NCBI GenBank assembly: GCA_965213905.1
Contig: OZ243922.1
Location: forward strand, 1,364,001-1,428,000
From: SIRX01 sp965213905
Lineage (GTDB): Bacteria > Actinomycetota > Rubrobacteria > Rubrobacterales > Rubrobacteraceae
DNA length: 64,000 nucleotides
Direction: 5' to 3'
Shown: positions 42,019 to 50,151 of the stretch, piece by piece
How positions within the stretch are numbered: the stretch's first letter is position 1
Layout of the letters: each line of letters opens with the position of its first letter
Translations under genes and position numbers: made by a program
Notes under the pieces: model-generated
What the model saw: only the letters and a program-made list of their open reading frames with translations
Told to the model about the DNA's origin: nothing
The model's database searches: none

Positions 42019-42384
42019 TCAAGACGGCTTCTCGACCCACTCGGGCTCGGGTGTGATCTCGGGCTCCGGTTCCGCACCTGGCCCATCTAGGCCGGTCGAT
42101 GTAACCGTCATGAGCGGACGCACCGTCACGTCGCGGTCGCAGACAGCCTGGCACGAGAGCCGCACTTCACCGAGGAGATCCCGGCTCTCCAAAACTTCGA
42201 GCTCGGCCTGCGTCATCTGATCCGGCTCCCCCTCCAGATACTCGACCCGGCAAGTAGTGCATTTGGCGTATGCCCCACACCGGTGCAGAATATCCACCCC
42301 CGCATCCTGCTTTATAGCCAGCACCAGCCGTTTACCGTCCTCGACGTCGAACTCTCCTATACCCTCTACCTCTAGCCTGGGCAC
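42019..42384 (-). CDS. 2Fe-2S ferredoxin
   Basis: A 121-residue plant/putidaredoxin-type ferredoxin. The cluster ligands are seen in HRCGAYAKCTTCRVEY (C-x5-C-x2-C) and the fourth in VRLSCQAVCD. A Pro/Glu-rich C-terminal extension of ~25 residues (PEPEITPEPEWVEK) is unusual. It starts ATG 42384 after GGAGGG. It stands alone, so its reductase and acceptor are not indicated. Confidence 0.9.
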   Translation of the reverse strand: MPRLEVEGIGEFDVEDGKRLVLAIKQDAGVDILHRCGAYAKCTTCRVEYLEGEPDQMTQAELEVLESRDLLGEVRLSCQAVCDRDVTVRPLMTVTSTGLDGPGAEPEPEITPEPEWVEKPS

Positions 42385-42489
42385 GCAACCCTCCTTCTAC
42401 GCTGTATGGTTTCGTAAGGGTGCCACATTACAAGCATTCGCACAAGCAGATGTTTCCCCGATCAGCCCCCCAAAAAGTCAAAGGTCACC

Positions 42490-42514
42490 GTTGTACAAAA
42501 CATCTTTGTACAAC
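42490..42514. promoter_or_regulatory. 25-bp perfect inverted repeat, TetR operator candidate
   Basis: GTTGTACAAA (42490-42499) and TTTGTACAAC (42505-42514) are perfect inverted 10-mers around ACATC, three bases upstream of the -35 box of the adjacent TetR gene. Confidence 0.65.
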
Positions 42515-42517
42515 GGC

Positions 42518-42546
42518 TTGTTTATGTACTTACCAGTTAGTATAGT
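42518..42546 (+). promoter_or_regulatory. TetR promoter, leaderless
   Basis: -35 TTGTTT (42518-42523) and -10 TATAGT (42541-42546) are 17 bp apart. The start site is predicted at or next to the ATG at 42553, giving a leaderless transcript. Confidence 0.6.
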
Positions 42547-42552
42547 TGACGT

Positions 42553-43152
42553 ATGTCGGAGAGAGGCAAAATGGGGGGTAGGAAGGTCAGGACCCAGAAG
42601 AAGCTTCTTGAGGCGGCGGACGCGCTTTTCTACGGCCGGGGGGTTCGGGCGACGAGCGTGGACGCGGTCGCCAAGAGGGCTGGGGTGACCAAGGTCACCT
42701 TGTACTCGCACTTTACCTCCAAAGACGAACTCGTCGCCGCTTATTTAGAGGAGCGGGACCGGCGCTGGTGGGGATCGTTGGGGAACACGCTGTCGGCCTA
42801 CGCGGACCCTGAAGACAGGGTCCTTGCGGTTTTGGACGCCTATAAGGAGTGGCTCGTGGCCGGGGGGTTGAGAGGATGCGCGTTCGTAAACTGCGCCGCG
42901 GAGTTTCCCGATCCCGCCCACCCCGCGCGGGAGATCATCCGGCGTCATAAGGCGGGTGTGCGCGGGCGGCTCAGAGACCTGGCTATCGAGGCGGGCGCAA
43001 GGGACCCCGAATCCCTGTCCGAGCGGTTGTTCGTCATCTTTGAAGGCGCGTACGTGGCCGCTGCGCTAGAAGATGACGAGCAGTTGTTCGCGCGTATCCG
43101 GACGGTGGTTGAGGATCAAATCCGGGCTGCCAAAGGGAGAACCGGCGCGTAG
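42553..43152 (+). CDS. TetR/AcrR-family transcriptional regulator
   Basis: A 199-residue TetR regulator: KLLEAADALFYGRGVRATSV and VTKVTLYSHFTSKDELVAAYL form the HTH, followed by a helical ligand domain (WLVAGGLRGCAFVNCAAEFP, YcdC/AefR-like C-terminal pattern). It overlaps the MFS gene start, so it probably represses an efflux pump together with itself through the 25-bp inverted repeat upstream. Inducer unknown. Confidence 0.9.
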   Translation: MSERGKMGGRKVRTQKKLLEAADALFYGRGVRATSVDAVAKRAGVTKVTLYSHFTSKDELVAAYLEERDRRWWGSLGNTLSAYADPEDRVLAVLDAYKEWLVAGGLRGCAFVNCAAEFPDPAHPAREIIRRHKAGVRGRLRDLAIEAGARDPESLSERLFVIFEGAYVAAALEDDEQLFARIRTVVEDQIRAAKGRTGA

Positions 43153-44381
43153 TGAAGCGCGGGGGTGAAACCGTAAGGCTTTCGGTAGCCGGCTTCGTTG
43201 CTATCGCCGTGGCTTTCGGCCCGGCGCGCAATGGTTACGGGTTGTTTTTGCCGGACTTCCGGGAGGAGTTCGGGCTCTCGGTCGAGTTGGCGGGGTTTAT
43301 CGCCAGCGGGGTGCAGGCCGGCTTTTTGGCCGCGCTTACCGTGGTCGGCCTAATCGTCGCAAAGGTTGGTCCCCGGTTTCTAGTGGTGCTCGGCGGGCTG
43401 GCGGCCACCCTCGGGATGGCGCTCGTCGCCTTCGCCTCCGGCACCGCGGCGCTGGCTGCTGGCGTGGTCCTGGCCGGCACGAGTCCGGGCTGGTCGTGGG
43501 CACCCTACAACGACGCCGCGGATCGCCTGGTGCCGGCAGGGTTGCGGGGGAGAGTGCTGTCGATCATAAGCACGGGCACGACCTTCGGGATCGTGGTGGC
43601 CGGCGTAGTCGCGCTCGCGGCGGGGGCTTCCTGGCGGGTAGGATGGCTCGCCTTCGCGGGGGCCGCGCTTTTGGGTGTGGTGCTCAACGCGCTAGTTCTG
43701 CCCGCCGGCCGGCATACCCCGCATACCCCGCACGGCTCACAACCCGGCGGAGACCAGGCACGCTCTTCGGCTTTCGGGTGGTTTGTGAGACGGGAGTCGG
43801 TGCCGCTCTTTACGGCGGCTCTCACTTTCGGGATCTTCAGCGCCTTCTACTATGCTTTTGCGGTGGATTACATCTCCCGCTCCGAAAATTTCCCGGATAC
43901 GGCGGGGGCGCTATTTTTCGTCGTCGTGGGTATCGCCGGGTTCGTCGGCCTCTTTACCGGAGATATGATCTCGCGCTTCGGGTTGCGTCGGGTGCTACTG
44001 GCGATCCTGGTGTCTCAGGGTACCTCGGCCCTTCTGTTGGGCGCGGCCCCGACCTGGTGGCCGGCGGTAGGTGTCTCGGCCGCCCTTTTCGGGGCGGACG
44101 TAATGCTCATGAGCGCGCTCCTCGCAACCTGGAGTTCTTGGGTCTTCGCCGAGCAGCCCTCGACCGGCTTCTCCGCAACACTTTTTCTACTCGGGACCGG
44201 CAGCATCGTGGGACCGGCCGCGCTCGCGACTTTCGCCGGCAACTTTGGTCTCGGCCCGGCGTTCTTGCTCACCGGCGTTATGTCGCTGCTCGTTATACTC
44301 ATCTGCATCCCGGGGACGGGAATCTCAGCCCCTTCGAAACTCCATACAAACGCAGACTACGACGCCGCTAAGAAAGGCTAA
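43152..44381 (+). CDS. MFS efflux transporter
   Basis: A 409-residue major facilitator with about 12 hydrophobic segments in two halves (FVAIAVAFGPARNGYGLFLP at the start, helix-4/5 GTSPGWSWAPYNDAADRLVP). The GTG start at 43152 overlaps the TetR stop, a typical regulator-pump pair. The cargo is not evident; YbfB/CynX-like MFS proteins are the nearest type I recognise. Confidence 0.85.
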   Translation: MKRGGETVRLSVAGFVAIAVAFGPARNGYGLFLPDFREEFGLSVELAGFIASGVQAGFLAALTVVGLIVAKVGPRFLVVLGGLAATLGMALVAFASGTAALAAGVVLAGTSPGWSWAPYNDAADRLVPAGLRGRVLSIISTGTTFGIVVAGVVALAAGASWRVGWLAFAGAALLGVVLNALVLPAGRHTPHTPHGSQPGGDQARSSAFGWFVRRESVPLFTAALTFGIFSAFYYAFAVDYISRSENFPDTAGALFFVVVGIAGFVGLFTGDMISRFGLRRVLLAILVSQGTSALLLGAAPTWWPAVGVSAALFGADVMLMSALLATWSSWVFAEQPSTGFSATLFLLGTGSIVGPAALATFAGNFGLGPAFLLTGVMSLLVILICIPGTGISAPSKLHTNADYDAAKKG

Positions 44382-44483
44382 GGACCCGCCTACGTAGGAA
44401 GTTCTCTATTGTTGGGACGTGAAAAAGTTGGGACGGATGTTCTAAACTACTTTACTTCTGATACGCGGGAGGGAGAAGTTACC

Positions 44484-44846
44484 GTGGACTACAGGCCGCC
44501 TTCGATAAAAGTAGACAAGCCGTGGGGGCGCTTCGAGCAATACACCCACAACCTGCCGTGTACGGTCAAGATCATCACGGTCGCCCCCGGTGGCGTCCTC
44601 TCGCGCCAGTACCACCACCAACGCGACGAACTCTGGGTCGTTCTGGACCCCGGAGCCTGCGTAGAGCTGGACGACAAAGTCCTCCACCCCGGGCAAGAAG
44701 AGAAACTCTTTATCCCCCGCGAAACGGTTCACCGGCTCTCGGCCGAGGGCGAAAACGAGGTGCGGATACTGGAAGTCTCTTTCGGCGAGTTCGACGAGGA
44801 CGACATCGTCCGCCTGGAGGACGTCTACGGCCGTGTGGGACCTTGA
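44484..44846 (+). CDS. Cupin: mannose-6-phosphate isomerase type II-like domain
   Basis: A 120-residue single cupin corresponding to the C-terminal domain of bifunctional ManC/AlgA. It carries KPWGRFEQYTHN, the metal-binding LSRQYHHQRDELWVVL, the closing HPGQEEKLFIPRETVHRL and the conserved EVSFGEFDEDDIVRLEDVYGR read in pieces. The frame extends to 44409, but GTG 44484 follows GGAGGGAGAAG and starts at the domain. The nucleotidyltransferase half is absent. Probably a stand-alone phosphomannose isomerase or sugar-binding cupin. Confidence 0.85.
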   Translation: MDYRPPSIKVDKPWGRFEQYTHNLPCTVKIITVAPGGVLSRQYHHQRDELWVVLDPGACVELDDKVLHPGQEEKLFIPRETVHRLSAEGENEVRILEVSFGEFDEDDIVRLEDVYGRVGP

Positions 44847-44961
44847 CCTGCAGTGATCTCCACGGGTAACGAGGTCACATCCGGACGATCCCCCGGTGCC
44901 GGGGAGCTATGCCCGGAGGCCCGCGCCGGCAACGTGGTGCGCGGAAGCGGCGGGCGCTAGT

Positions 44962-45540
44962 TTGAGTCCCGGCCCTAGGCATTACTCGTCGGAGGGTTTT
45001 TGGGACGTACTCCGGGGCGTGTGGCTCTCGCCCCAAAGGTTCTTCAAAAACTTGGACCCCGAAGGGGGCCTTTTGCGGCCGGCGGTCTTCGCCTCACTCG
45101 TCATCTACCTGGACCTGGTCGTCGAGGCCGTCCTGCAAGCTGTCTGGGCCGGAGGGTTCGAGTTTTCGTTGCTCCCTAGCTTCCTCCTCGGGTTCGTCGT
45201 GGCCGTGTTCCTCGCCCTGTTGCTGGCCGCCGGGTTCGCCGCGCTCGTCCTCGTCGTCCTGGACGGCGCACCCTCTCGCGCCAGATTCGGCCCCGTCTTC
45301 AGGTCTGTAAGCTACGCGGCCGGAATACTAATAGTACTCCCGATCCCCTACGGACCATTTCTCGCCCTGGCCTACGGCCCGTACGTCGCCACCGTCGCCG
45401 TAAAAGAGACCCTCAACCTCGGCTGGAAACGTGCCGCCACCGCAACCCTGATACCGCTGGCCGCCGCCCTTCTCATACTGCTACTGCTCGTGGGACCGAC
45501 GGAAGCCCTCGAAATACTCGTCAACCCGCCGCAGAACTGA
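44962..45540 (+). CDS. YIP1-family membrane protein
   Basis: A ~192-residue membrane protein with the YIP1 layout: FWDVLRGVWLSPQRFFKNLD at the N-terminus, then about five hydrophobic segments including YLDLVVEAVLQAVWAGG and LLGFVVAVFLALLLAAGFAA. Start is uncertain: TTG 44962 sits close to the domain, while the frame stays open to GTG 44896 with low-complexity sequence and no clear ribosome site for either. Function unknown in bacteria. Confidence 0.75.
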   Translation: MSPGPRHYSSEGFWDVLRGVWLSPQRFFKNLDPEGGLLRPAVFASLVIYLDLVVEAVLQAVWAGGFEFSLLPSFLLGFVVAVFLALLLAAGFAALVLVVLDGAPSRARFGPVFRSVSYAAGILIVLPIPYGPFLALAYGPYVATVAVKETLNLGWKRAATATLIPLAAALLILLLLVGPTEALEILVNPPQN

Positions 45541-45698
45541 AGGTCCAAAAGAAGAGAAGTCCGGTGCCCTTTCCTATAGGGGTGATAGGTGGGGAAAGGG
45601 AAAGGAGGAATAGGAAATTAAACGTGGGCACCAGATAGATATATTCATACCGCACATATGTTCGTCCGTCAAGGCCGGCAGAATTTTCCCGCCGGGTT

Positions 45699-46886
45699 TT
45701 ATTCCGAGAGTGTCTCCAGGGCCAGCGCCGTGAGCAGGGAGGCGCCGCGCGGGAGTATTTCCTCGTCGAAGGCGAAGGTCGGCGTGTGGAGGCCGGGGGC
45801 TTCTTCGCCGATGCCGAGCCAGATAAAAGCCCCGGGCAGCTTCTCCAGGAAAAAGGCGAAGTCCTCGCCGCCCATTGACGGGTCCGGGAGTTCGAGTGCC
45901 TGATCTTTGCCGAAGAGGTTTTCGATGGTCCCGAGGGCTTGCCGGGCAACCCCCTCGTCGTTGAGGGTTACCGGGTACGAGAACGTATAATCGAGTTCGG
46001 CGTCGCCGCGCATCCCGTTCGCCACGCCACGGGATAGTTCCTCCATCCGTTCGGGGATTCTCTGCCGGAGGTCCGGGTCCAGGGTACGGACCGTGCCGCC
46101 CAGGCGGGCTTCGCCGGGGATGATGTTGAAGGCTGTTCCGGCTTCGATCTCCCCAAACGTCAACACCGCGGGTTGGACCGGGTCCACCTCCCGGGAGACG
46201 ATGGTTTGCAGGGCGGTAACCAGGTGGGCCGCAACGGTCACGGCGTCTACCGACAGGTGCGGCATGGCGCCGTGTCCCCCGGTGGTCCTAACCATCATCT
46301 CGAAGGCGTCGGCGGCGGCCATGATCGGGCCGGGTTTGGTTGCCGCCGTGCCGAACGGCAACCCCGGCCACAGGTGCAACGCGAAGATCGAGTCCACGCC
46401 GTCCGCGGCGCCCTCCTCGACCATCACCCGGCCCCCGCCGCCGCCCTCCTCGGCGGGCTGAAAGAAGAACTTGACCGTACCGCCCAGACGGTCGCGCATC
46501 CCCGAGAGGGCGTGCGCCGCCCCGACGAGCATGCTCGTGTGGCCGTCGTGGCCGCAGGCGTGCATCTTGCCGTCAGTCTGCGAGGCGAATAGGAGGCCGG
46601 TCTCCTCGTGGATCGGGAGCGCGTCCATGTCGGCGCGCAGGCCCACCGTCGGGCCGTTTCCTTCACCTTCCAGGGTCGCGACTATTCCGTTTTCGGCTAC
46701 GCCGCTTTGTATTTCGAGCGGCAGTCCGTCCAGGGCTTTGAGGACCTTCTCCGCGGTCTTCTCCGTATCGAAGCCGAGTTCCGGCTCCCGGTGGATGTCG
46801 CGGCGGAGGGCGGAGATCTTACCCCCGAAATCTTCCTGAATTTTCTGTATCAAACCGTCGAATTTCTGTGTCGTCTCCATCGGCAC
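45699..46886 (-). CDS. M20D amidohydrolase (hippurate/N-acyl-amino-acid hydrolase type)
   Basis: A 395-residue metallopeptidase of the HipO/IAA-amino-acid-hydrolase group. Metal residues are seen in LRADMDALPIHEETG, HACGHDGHTSMLVGAAHAL, FFQPAEEGGGGGRVM and ALHLWPGLPFG; the C-terminal MGGEDFAFFLEKLPGAFIWLG carries the last ligand region. It cleaves N-acyl or related amide bonds in known members. Stands alone between YIP1 and GluQRS genes. Unrelated in operon terms to the M20 hydrolase at 3037. Confidence 0.9.
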   Translation of the reverse strand: MPMETTQKFDGLIQKIQEDFGGKISALRRDIHREPELGFDTEKTAEKVLKALDGLPLEIQSGVAENGIVATLEGEGNGPTVGLRADMDALPIHEETGLLFASQTDGKMHACGHDGHTSMLVGAAHALSGMRDRLGGTVKFFFQPAEEGGGGGRVMVEEGAADGVDSIFALHLWPGLPFGTAATKPGPIMAAADAFEMMVRTTGGHGAMPHLSVDAVTVAAHLVTALQTIVSREVDPVQPAVLTFGEIEAGTAFNIIPGEARLGGTVRTLDPDLRQRIPERMEELSRGVANGMRGDAELDYTFSYPVTLNDEGVARQALGTIENLFGKDQALELPDPSMGGEDFAFFLEKLPGAFIWLGIGEEAPGLHTPTFAFDEEILPRGASLLTALALETLSE

Positions 46887-46935
46887 TCCTCTTTTCGTTT
46901 TGGGAGAAAGTTACCATAGAAACGGGGCGATCCTC

Positions 46936-47862
46936 TTACGTGAGATTCCCCGTCCAGGTGGCGTCTTTTTGCGCGAGGTCCGCAACGCTGAAACGGGCGA
47001 GCAGTTTTTCCGGGGTAACCGTCTCTGCGGGTTCCGCGAGGCCTATCGAGCGGGCCATCCAACTTAGGATTTCTGGCGGGCGCTCGCCCAGGGCCTTGCG
47101 GTCCGCGAGGGTTACTGCGCCGTGACGCTTCGCGAGCCGCCGCCCGTCGGGGCCGAGCACGAGCGGTACGTGGGCATATGCCGGCGGGGTCAAGCCGAGT
47201 GCGTGGTAGAGCAGGATCTGGCGCGGCGTAGAATCCACGAGGTCGCTCCCCCTCACGACCTCCCCGACGCCCTGTGCCGCATCGTCCACGACTACGGCGA
47301 GCTGGTAGGCGGGCGCGCCGTCGTTGCGCCGGACCACGAAATCGTCCGCTTCGGCCTCTTGTCGCCCGAGAAGCCGATCTTCGAACGCCCGGCGGGTTCC
47401 TCCAGCCCGCACCCGCAACGCGGGGGGCCGCCCGGCGGCCTCCCGTTCGGCGCGTCCTCTCGCCGTTAGCCGGCGGCAAGTGCCGGGATAATGATCCCTG
47501 GCGGAGATGCCGTGCGGCGCGGAGGCGGCGGCCCGGATCTCCGCCCGCGTGCAATAGCACGGGTATAGCAGTCCTTCAGCATCGAGCCGGGAGATAGCGT
47601 CCCCGTACAGCCCCAGCCGCCCCGACTGCCGCACGACCGGGCCGTCCCAATCCAGGCCCAGCGCCCGCAGGTCCGAGAGCTGCGCCTCTTCGATTCCCGG
47701 CCGGACCCGGGGGCGGTCCAGGTCCTCCACCCGCAGGAGAAAACGCGCCCCCGCCGAGCGCGCAAACAACCATGCCAGCAGCGCGGTCCGCAGGTTCCCG
47801 AGGTGCAGCGGCCCCGTCGGGCTGGGGGCGAAGCGTCCGTCGGTGTTCTTTTCTCCGTCCAT
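46936..47862 (-). CDS. gluQ: Glutamyl-Q tRNA(Asp) synthetase
   Basis: A 308-residue truncated glutamyl-tRNA synthetase paralogue that glutamylates queuosine in tRNA(Asp). The HIGH-like motif is APSPTGPLHLGNLRTAL, the KMSKS-like motif RRLAKRHGAVTL, and the zinc site CYCTRAEI with YPGTC downstream. The anticodon-binding domain of full GluRS is lacking, as expected. A longer frame reaches 47973, but ATG 47862 (MDGEKNTDGRFAPSP) is the family start and avoids overlap with the GntR gene. Confidence 0.88.
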   Translation of the reverse strand: MDGEKNTDGRFAPSPTGPLHLGNLRTALLAWLFARSAGARFLLRVEDLDRPRVRPGIEEAQLSDLRALGLDWDGPVVRQSGRLGLYGDAISRLDAEGLLYPCYCTRAEIRAAASAPHGISARDHYPGTCRRLTARGRAEREAAGRPPALRVRAGGTRRAFEDRLLGRQEAEADDFVVRRNDGAPAYQLAVVVDDAAQGVGEVVRGSDLVDSTPRQILLYHALGLTPPAYAHVPLVLGPDGRRLAKRHGAVTLADRKALGERPPEILSWMARSIGLAEPAETVTPEKLLARFSVADLAQKDATWTGNLT

Positions 47863-47915
47863 GCTGTGAGAGTCTACCGACGTCGGCCGTCTGGAGCACC
47901 GCGGCCCCGGTCTTG

Positions 47916-48320
47916 CTACTCCCGTCCGGCCCGGGAATGGACTTTCTCGAACTCGGCGTCGAAGCGCTCCCACAGCTCGTCCTCCGTCAACCCCAGGCCT
48001 ACCGCGTCTTGCACGAGCACGGCCAACCGTCCGTTCAACGCTTCCACCCGGCGCTCCCGCGCCACGCTCCCCACACCCTCCGAGATCACCGTTCCCACGC
48101 CGGGACGGCTTTCTACGATCCCGGAACGCTGCAACTCGTTGTACGCCTTCACGACGGTGTTCGGCGCCACGGTTAGCTCTTTCGCCAGTGCCCGTACCGT
48201 GGGCAACCGGTCCCCGGCTTCCAGGCTACCCACCCCGACGGCGTGCTGAACCTGATCTACGAGCTGAACGTAAATCGGTATCCCACTTTTCGCGTCTACC
48301 TCTAACCGCGGCGCGGCCAT
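47916..48320 (-). CDS. GntR-family regulator, YtrA type
   Basis: A 134-residue GntR protein of the short YtrA subfamily: IPIYVQLVDQVQHAVGVGSL, LPTVRALAKELTVAPNTVVK as HTH, and a ~50-residue C-terminal tail instead of a ligand domain. YtrA regulators usually precede ABC transporters; none is adjacent. It has a strong promoter and GGGAGG before its ATG, so autoregulation at the AT-rich leader is likely. Confidence 0.9.
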   Translation of the reverse strand: MAAPRLEVDAKSGIPIYVQLVDQVQHAVGVGSLEAGDRLPTVRALAKELTVAPNTVVKAYNELQRSGIVESRPGVGTVISEGVGSVARERRVEALNGRLAVLVQDAVGLGLTEDELWERFDAEFEKVHSRAGRE

Positions 48321-48358
48321 CCGGAACCTCCCTATTTTTGTTTTATATTAACAATACA

Positions 48359-48387
48359 ATTATACAAACCTCCCGCGCCAGGGTCAA
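48359..48387 (-). promoter_or_regulatory. Promoter of the GntR gene
   Basis: On the minus strand -35 TTGACC (complement of 48382-48387) and consensus -10 TATAAT (complement of 48359-48364) are 17 bp apart. The AT-rich leader between -10 and the ATG (TTGTATTGTTAATATAAAAC) is a likely GntR binding site. Confidence 0.7.
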
Positions 48388-48398
48388 GCCGGGCTGGG

Positions 48399-49142
48399 TT
48401 AGGGGATCCAGACCTGGTTCGGGTGTTCTTTCGCGAGAAAGCCTAAAACGACCCTTCGTTCGCCGAGTCGCCAGATCTCCCGGGTGATGATGGCGGAGTC
48501 GGACATGGTCTTCCCAGGTTCTACGCCGGTGAGCAGGATCGCTTTGCGGGCCTCGGCCGGCGCTTTCCCGAGCCCGTGTACGAGGGCCCGGGCGAAGGAA
48601 CCGGCGGTTATGCTTTGCCCGGGTCCCACGCCGGTTAGTTCGGAAAACACCTCCGGCCGGTGGACGGACTCTTCGTTCACGGGTTTCCCCAAAGCTCTAA
48701 CGTTGCCGACGGCGACCACTAGGCTAGGCGCCTCCGGAAGCACGGGCTCGTGGGGTGAGGTGCCTTTAAGCGGGCGCCGCCGGGAGCCGTCGGCTTCGAT
48801 CAGGGCAACGTCGGCGAGCGAAGAAAGCGCGGGGACCCAGGCCGGGTCCAGGCCACCGACGCGCCCCTTAGAGAGGAGCTCTCTTCCGGCCACCACAGCG
48901 CGGGACGTGGTCAGCGTTTTTTCGACCTTGGCGAATAGTTCCTCGAAGTTTTCGGAAGTCACAACCGGGCCGATTTGGCCGGCTTCTTCGAGGAACATCT
49001 TCGTCGTGGGGGCCGCGAGGACGGAGCCACCATCCTCGTAGATCTCTTTCGCGAGCGCCAGGATCGCGCCGGATTTCCCGCCCGCGCCGATGAAAGCGAC
49101 GGTTTCTCCATTGGAAATACCCAACGCGCCGCGCAGTTTCAA
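48399..49142 (-). CDS. yqeC: YqeC-family putative selenium-dependent hydroxylase cofactor protein
   Basis: A 247-residue protein matching YqeC: P-loop-like VAFIGAGGKSGAILALA, LAAPTTKMFLEE, ALIEADGSRRRPLKGTSPHEPV read in parts, and KPVNEESVHRPE. YqeC is linked in other bacteria to selenium-dependent molybdenum hydroxylases. No such hydroxylase is in the window. The frame reaches 49196, but GAGGAG seven bases before TTG 49142 decides the shorter start. Confidence 0.82.
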   Translation of the reverse strand: MKLRGALGISNGETVAFIGAGGKSGAILALAKEIYEDGGSVLAAPTTKMFLEEAGQIGPVVTSENFEELFAKVEKTLTTSRAVVAGRELLSKGRVGGLDPAWVPALSSLADVALIEADGSRRRPLKGTSPHEPVLPEAPSLVVAVGNVRALGKPVNEESVHRPEVFSELTGVGPGQSITAGSFARALVHGLGKAPAEARKAILLTGVEPGKTMSDSAIITREIWRLGERRVVLGFLAKEHPNQVWIP

Positions 49143-49358
49143 AGATTTTCTCCTCTCCCGGGGAAACCGCCCGTCACGGCCAAAATTCCCCGCCACATAC
49201 TACCTCACGGAGGGTATTTACACTTACTTTATGCTATCTTGGCTACGAAAAACTGGGCGGGATTGACCGGTTTTTTCGGGAACTTCCGGGGATTACCCGG
49301 CGGGCCGTAGGGGTATTAAAGGCTTGCAGAGCGGCTCGACGAAAAGAAAGGAGCGTTT

Positions 49359-49805
49359 GTGACGGACCAGAAAGAGCGCGTAGCGGAATTTTCCCAGGAG
49401 CTCGAGGAGGGACCGGAGCCTTCAGACCGTAGCATAGGTGAGATAGTCGACGCCCTGAAGCCCCAGCTTCAGGAACTGACCAACAAACAGGTAGAGCTCG
49501 CGAAATCTGAGTTGGTCCCGGTCGGCAAAAAGGCCGGGGTGGCTATAGGTTTGCTGGTAACGGGCGCGATATTTCTGCTCTTGTTTCTGGTCTTCTTCTT
49601 CTTGAGCGGAATGTACATAATGCAAGCTGCAGGATTTCCCTTGTGGGCCGCGGCGGGGATCACCACCATTATATTGCTAATAATCGGGGGGATACTCGCG
49701 GGCGCGGGCGGCGGCATGCTCGGCAGCCTGGACCCCAAACCCCACCACACCATTAGGACATTCCAGCAGAACGTCAACTGGGTGAAGGGACAGTTCAAGT
49801 CATGA
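49359..49805 (+). CDS. Phage-holin-family (actinobacterial superfamily 3-6) membrane protein
   Basis: A 148-residue protein with an acidic N-terminus, helix KPQLQELTNKQVELAKSELV and two hydrophobic segments (AIGLLVTGAIFLLLFLVFFF, AGITTIILLIIGGILAGAG). This fold, named after phage holins, is common on actinobacterial chromosomes without lytic genes. GTG start with AAAGGAG upstream; the end overlaps the DUF3618 gene by four bases. No phage genes are nearby. Confidence 0.85.
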   Translation: MTDQKERVAEFSQELEEGPEPSDRSIGEIVDALKPQLQELTNKQVELAKSELVPVGKKAGVAIGLLVTGAIFLLLFLVFFFLSGMYIMQAAGFPLWAAAGITTIILLIIGGILAGAGGGMLGSLDPKPHHTIRTFQQNVNWVKGQFKS

Positions 49806-50137
49806 CCGAGATACCAGAGCGCATGGAAAGGGAGATGTTCGAACTCCGGAGCCAGATGGCCCCGGACGTGAGGGATCTCAAACAGCACGTAAACCCCCAG
49901 GCCGTGGGTAAAAAGTTCAAGGACCGGGCCCAGAAAACCCTCGTCTCGTACGGTAGAGGCTTTGTAGGCTCCGCCAAACAACAGGCGAACAAAGCCCGGG
50001 AAGCGGGAGAGAAAAGAGACCCTTCTGCCCTCACAGACGCCGTAAAGAGCGATCCTAAACCCCTGATCCTGCTGGCCGTGGTACTCACCCTTACCTTAGT
50101 GCTGGGCCGCAAGCTGCTCGGCGGCTCCGACGACTAA
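49802..50137 (+). CDS. DUF3618-like membrane-anchored protein
   Basis: A 111-residue protein: acidic/basic helical N-terminus (MEREMFELRSQMAPDVRDLK), then NPQAVGKKFKDRAQ, and a C-terminal membrane segment PLILLAVVLTLTLVLG. The pair holin-like plus DUF3618 is a recurrent actinobacterial module. ATG start overlaps the preceding gene (ATGA). Function unknown; envelope-associated by layout. Confidence 0.8.
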   Translation: MTEIPERMEREMFELRSQMAPDVRDLKQHVNPQAVGKKFKDRAQKTLVSYGRGFVGSAKQQANKAREAGEKRDPSALTDAVKSDPKPLILLAVVLTLTLVLGRKLLGGSDD

Positions 50138-50151
50138 GGGGTAAGACCGGC

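Noticed and set aside
44940..44980. tRNA-like T-loop sequence GTTTGAGTCCCGG
   Set aside because: The flanking bases do not pair as a T stem and no acceptor, D or anticodon arms can be drawn. Not a tRNA.
45567..45600. CCCTTTCC...GGAAAGGG inverted repeat after the YIP1 gene as terminator
   Set aside because: The 18-base loop is long and no T-run follows on the plus strand; on the minus strand it lies beyond the M20D gene end with only a weak T-rich stretch.
49255..49320. Sigma-B-like promoters (GGTTT-N14-GGGGAT; GGGTAT) before the holin-like gene
   Set aside because: The match is loose and the region is G-rich, so such boxes arise by chance. Not reported as a feature.
49359..50137. Prophage remnant suggested by a holin-type gene
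   Set aside because: No endolysin, integrase, capsid or tail genes nearby; this holin-fold protein with DUF3618 is a usual actinobacterial chromosomal pair.
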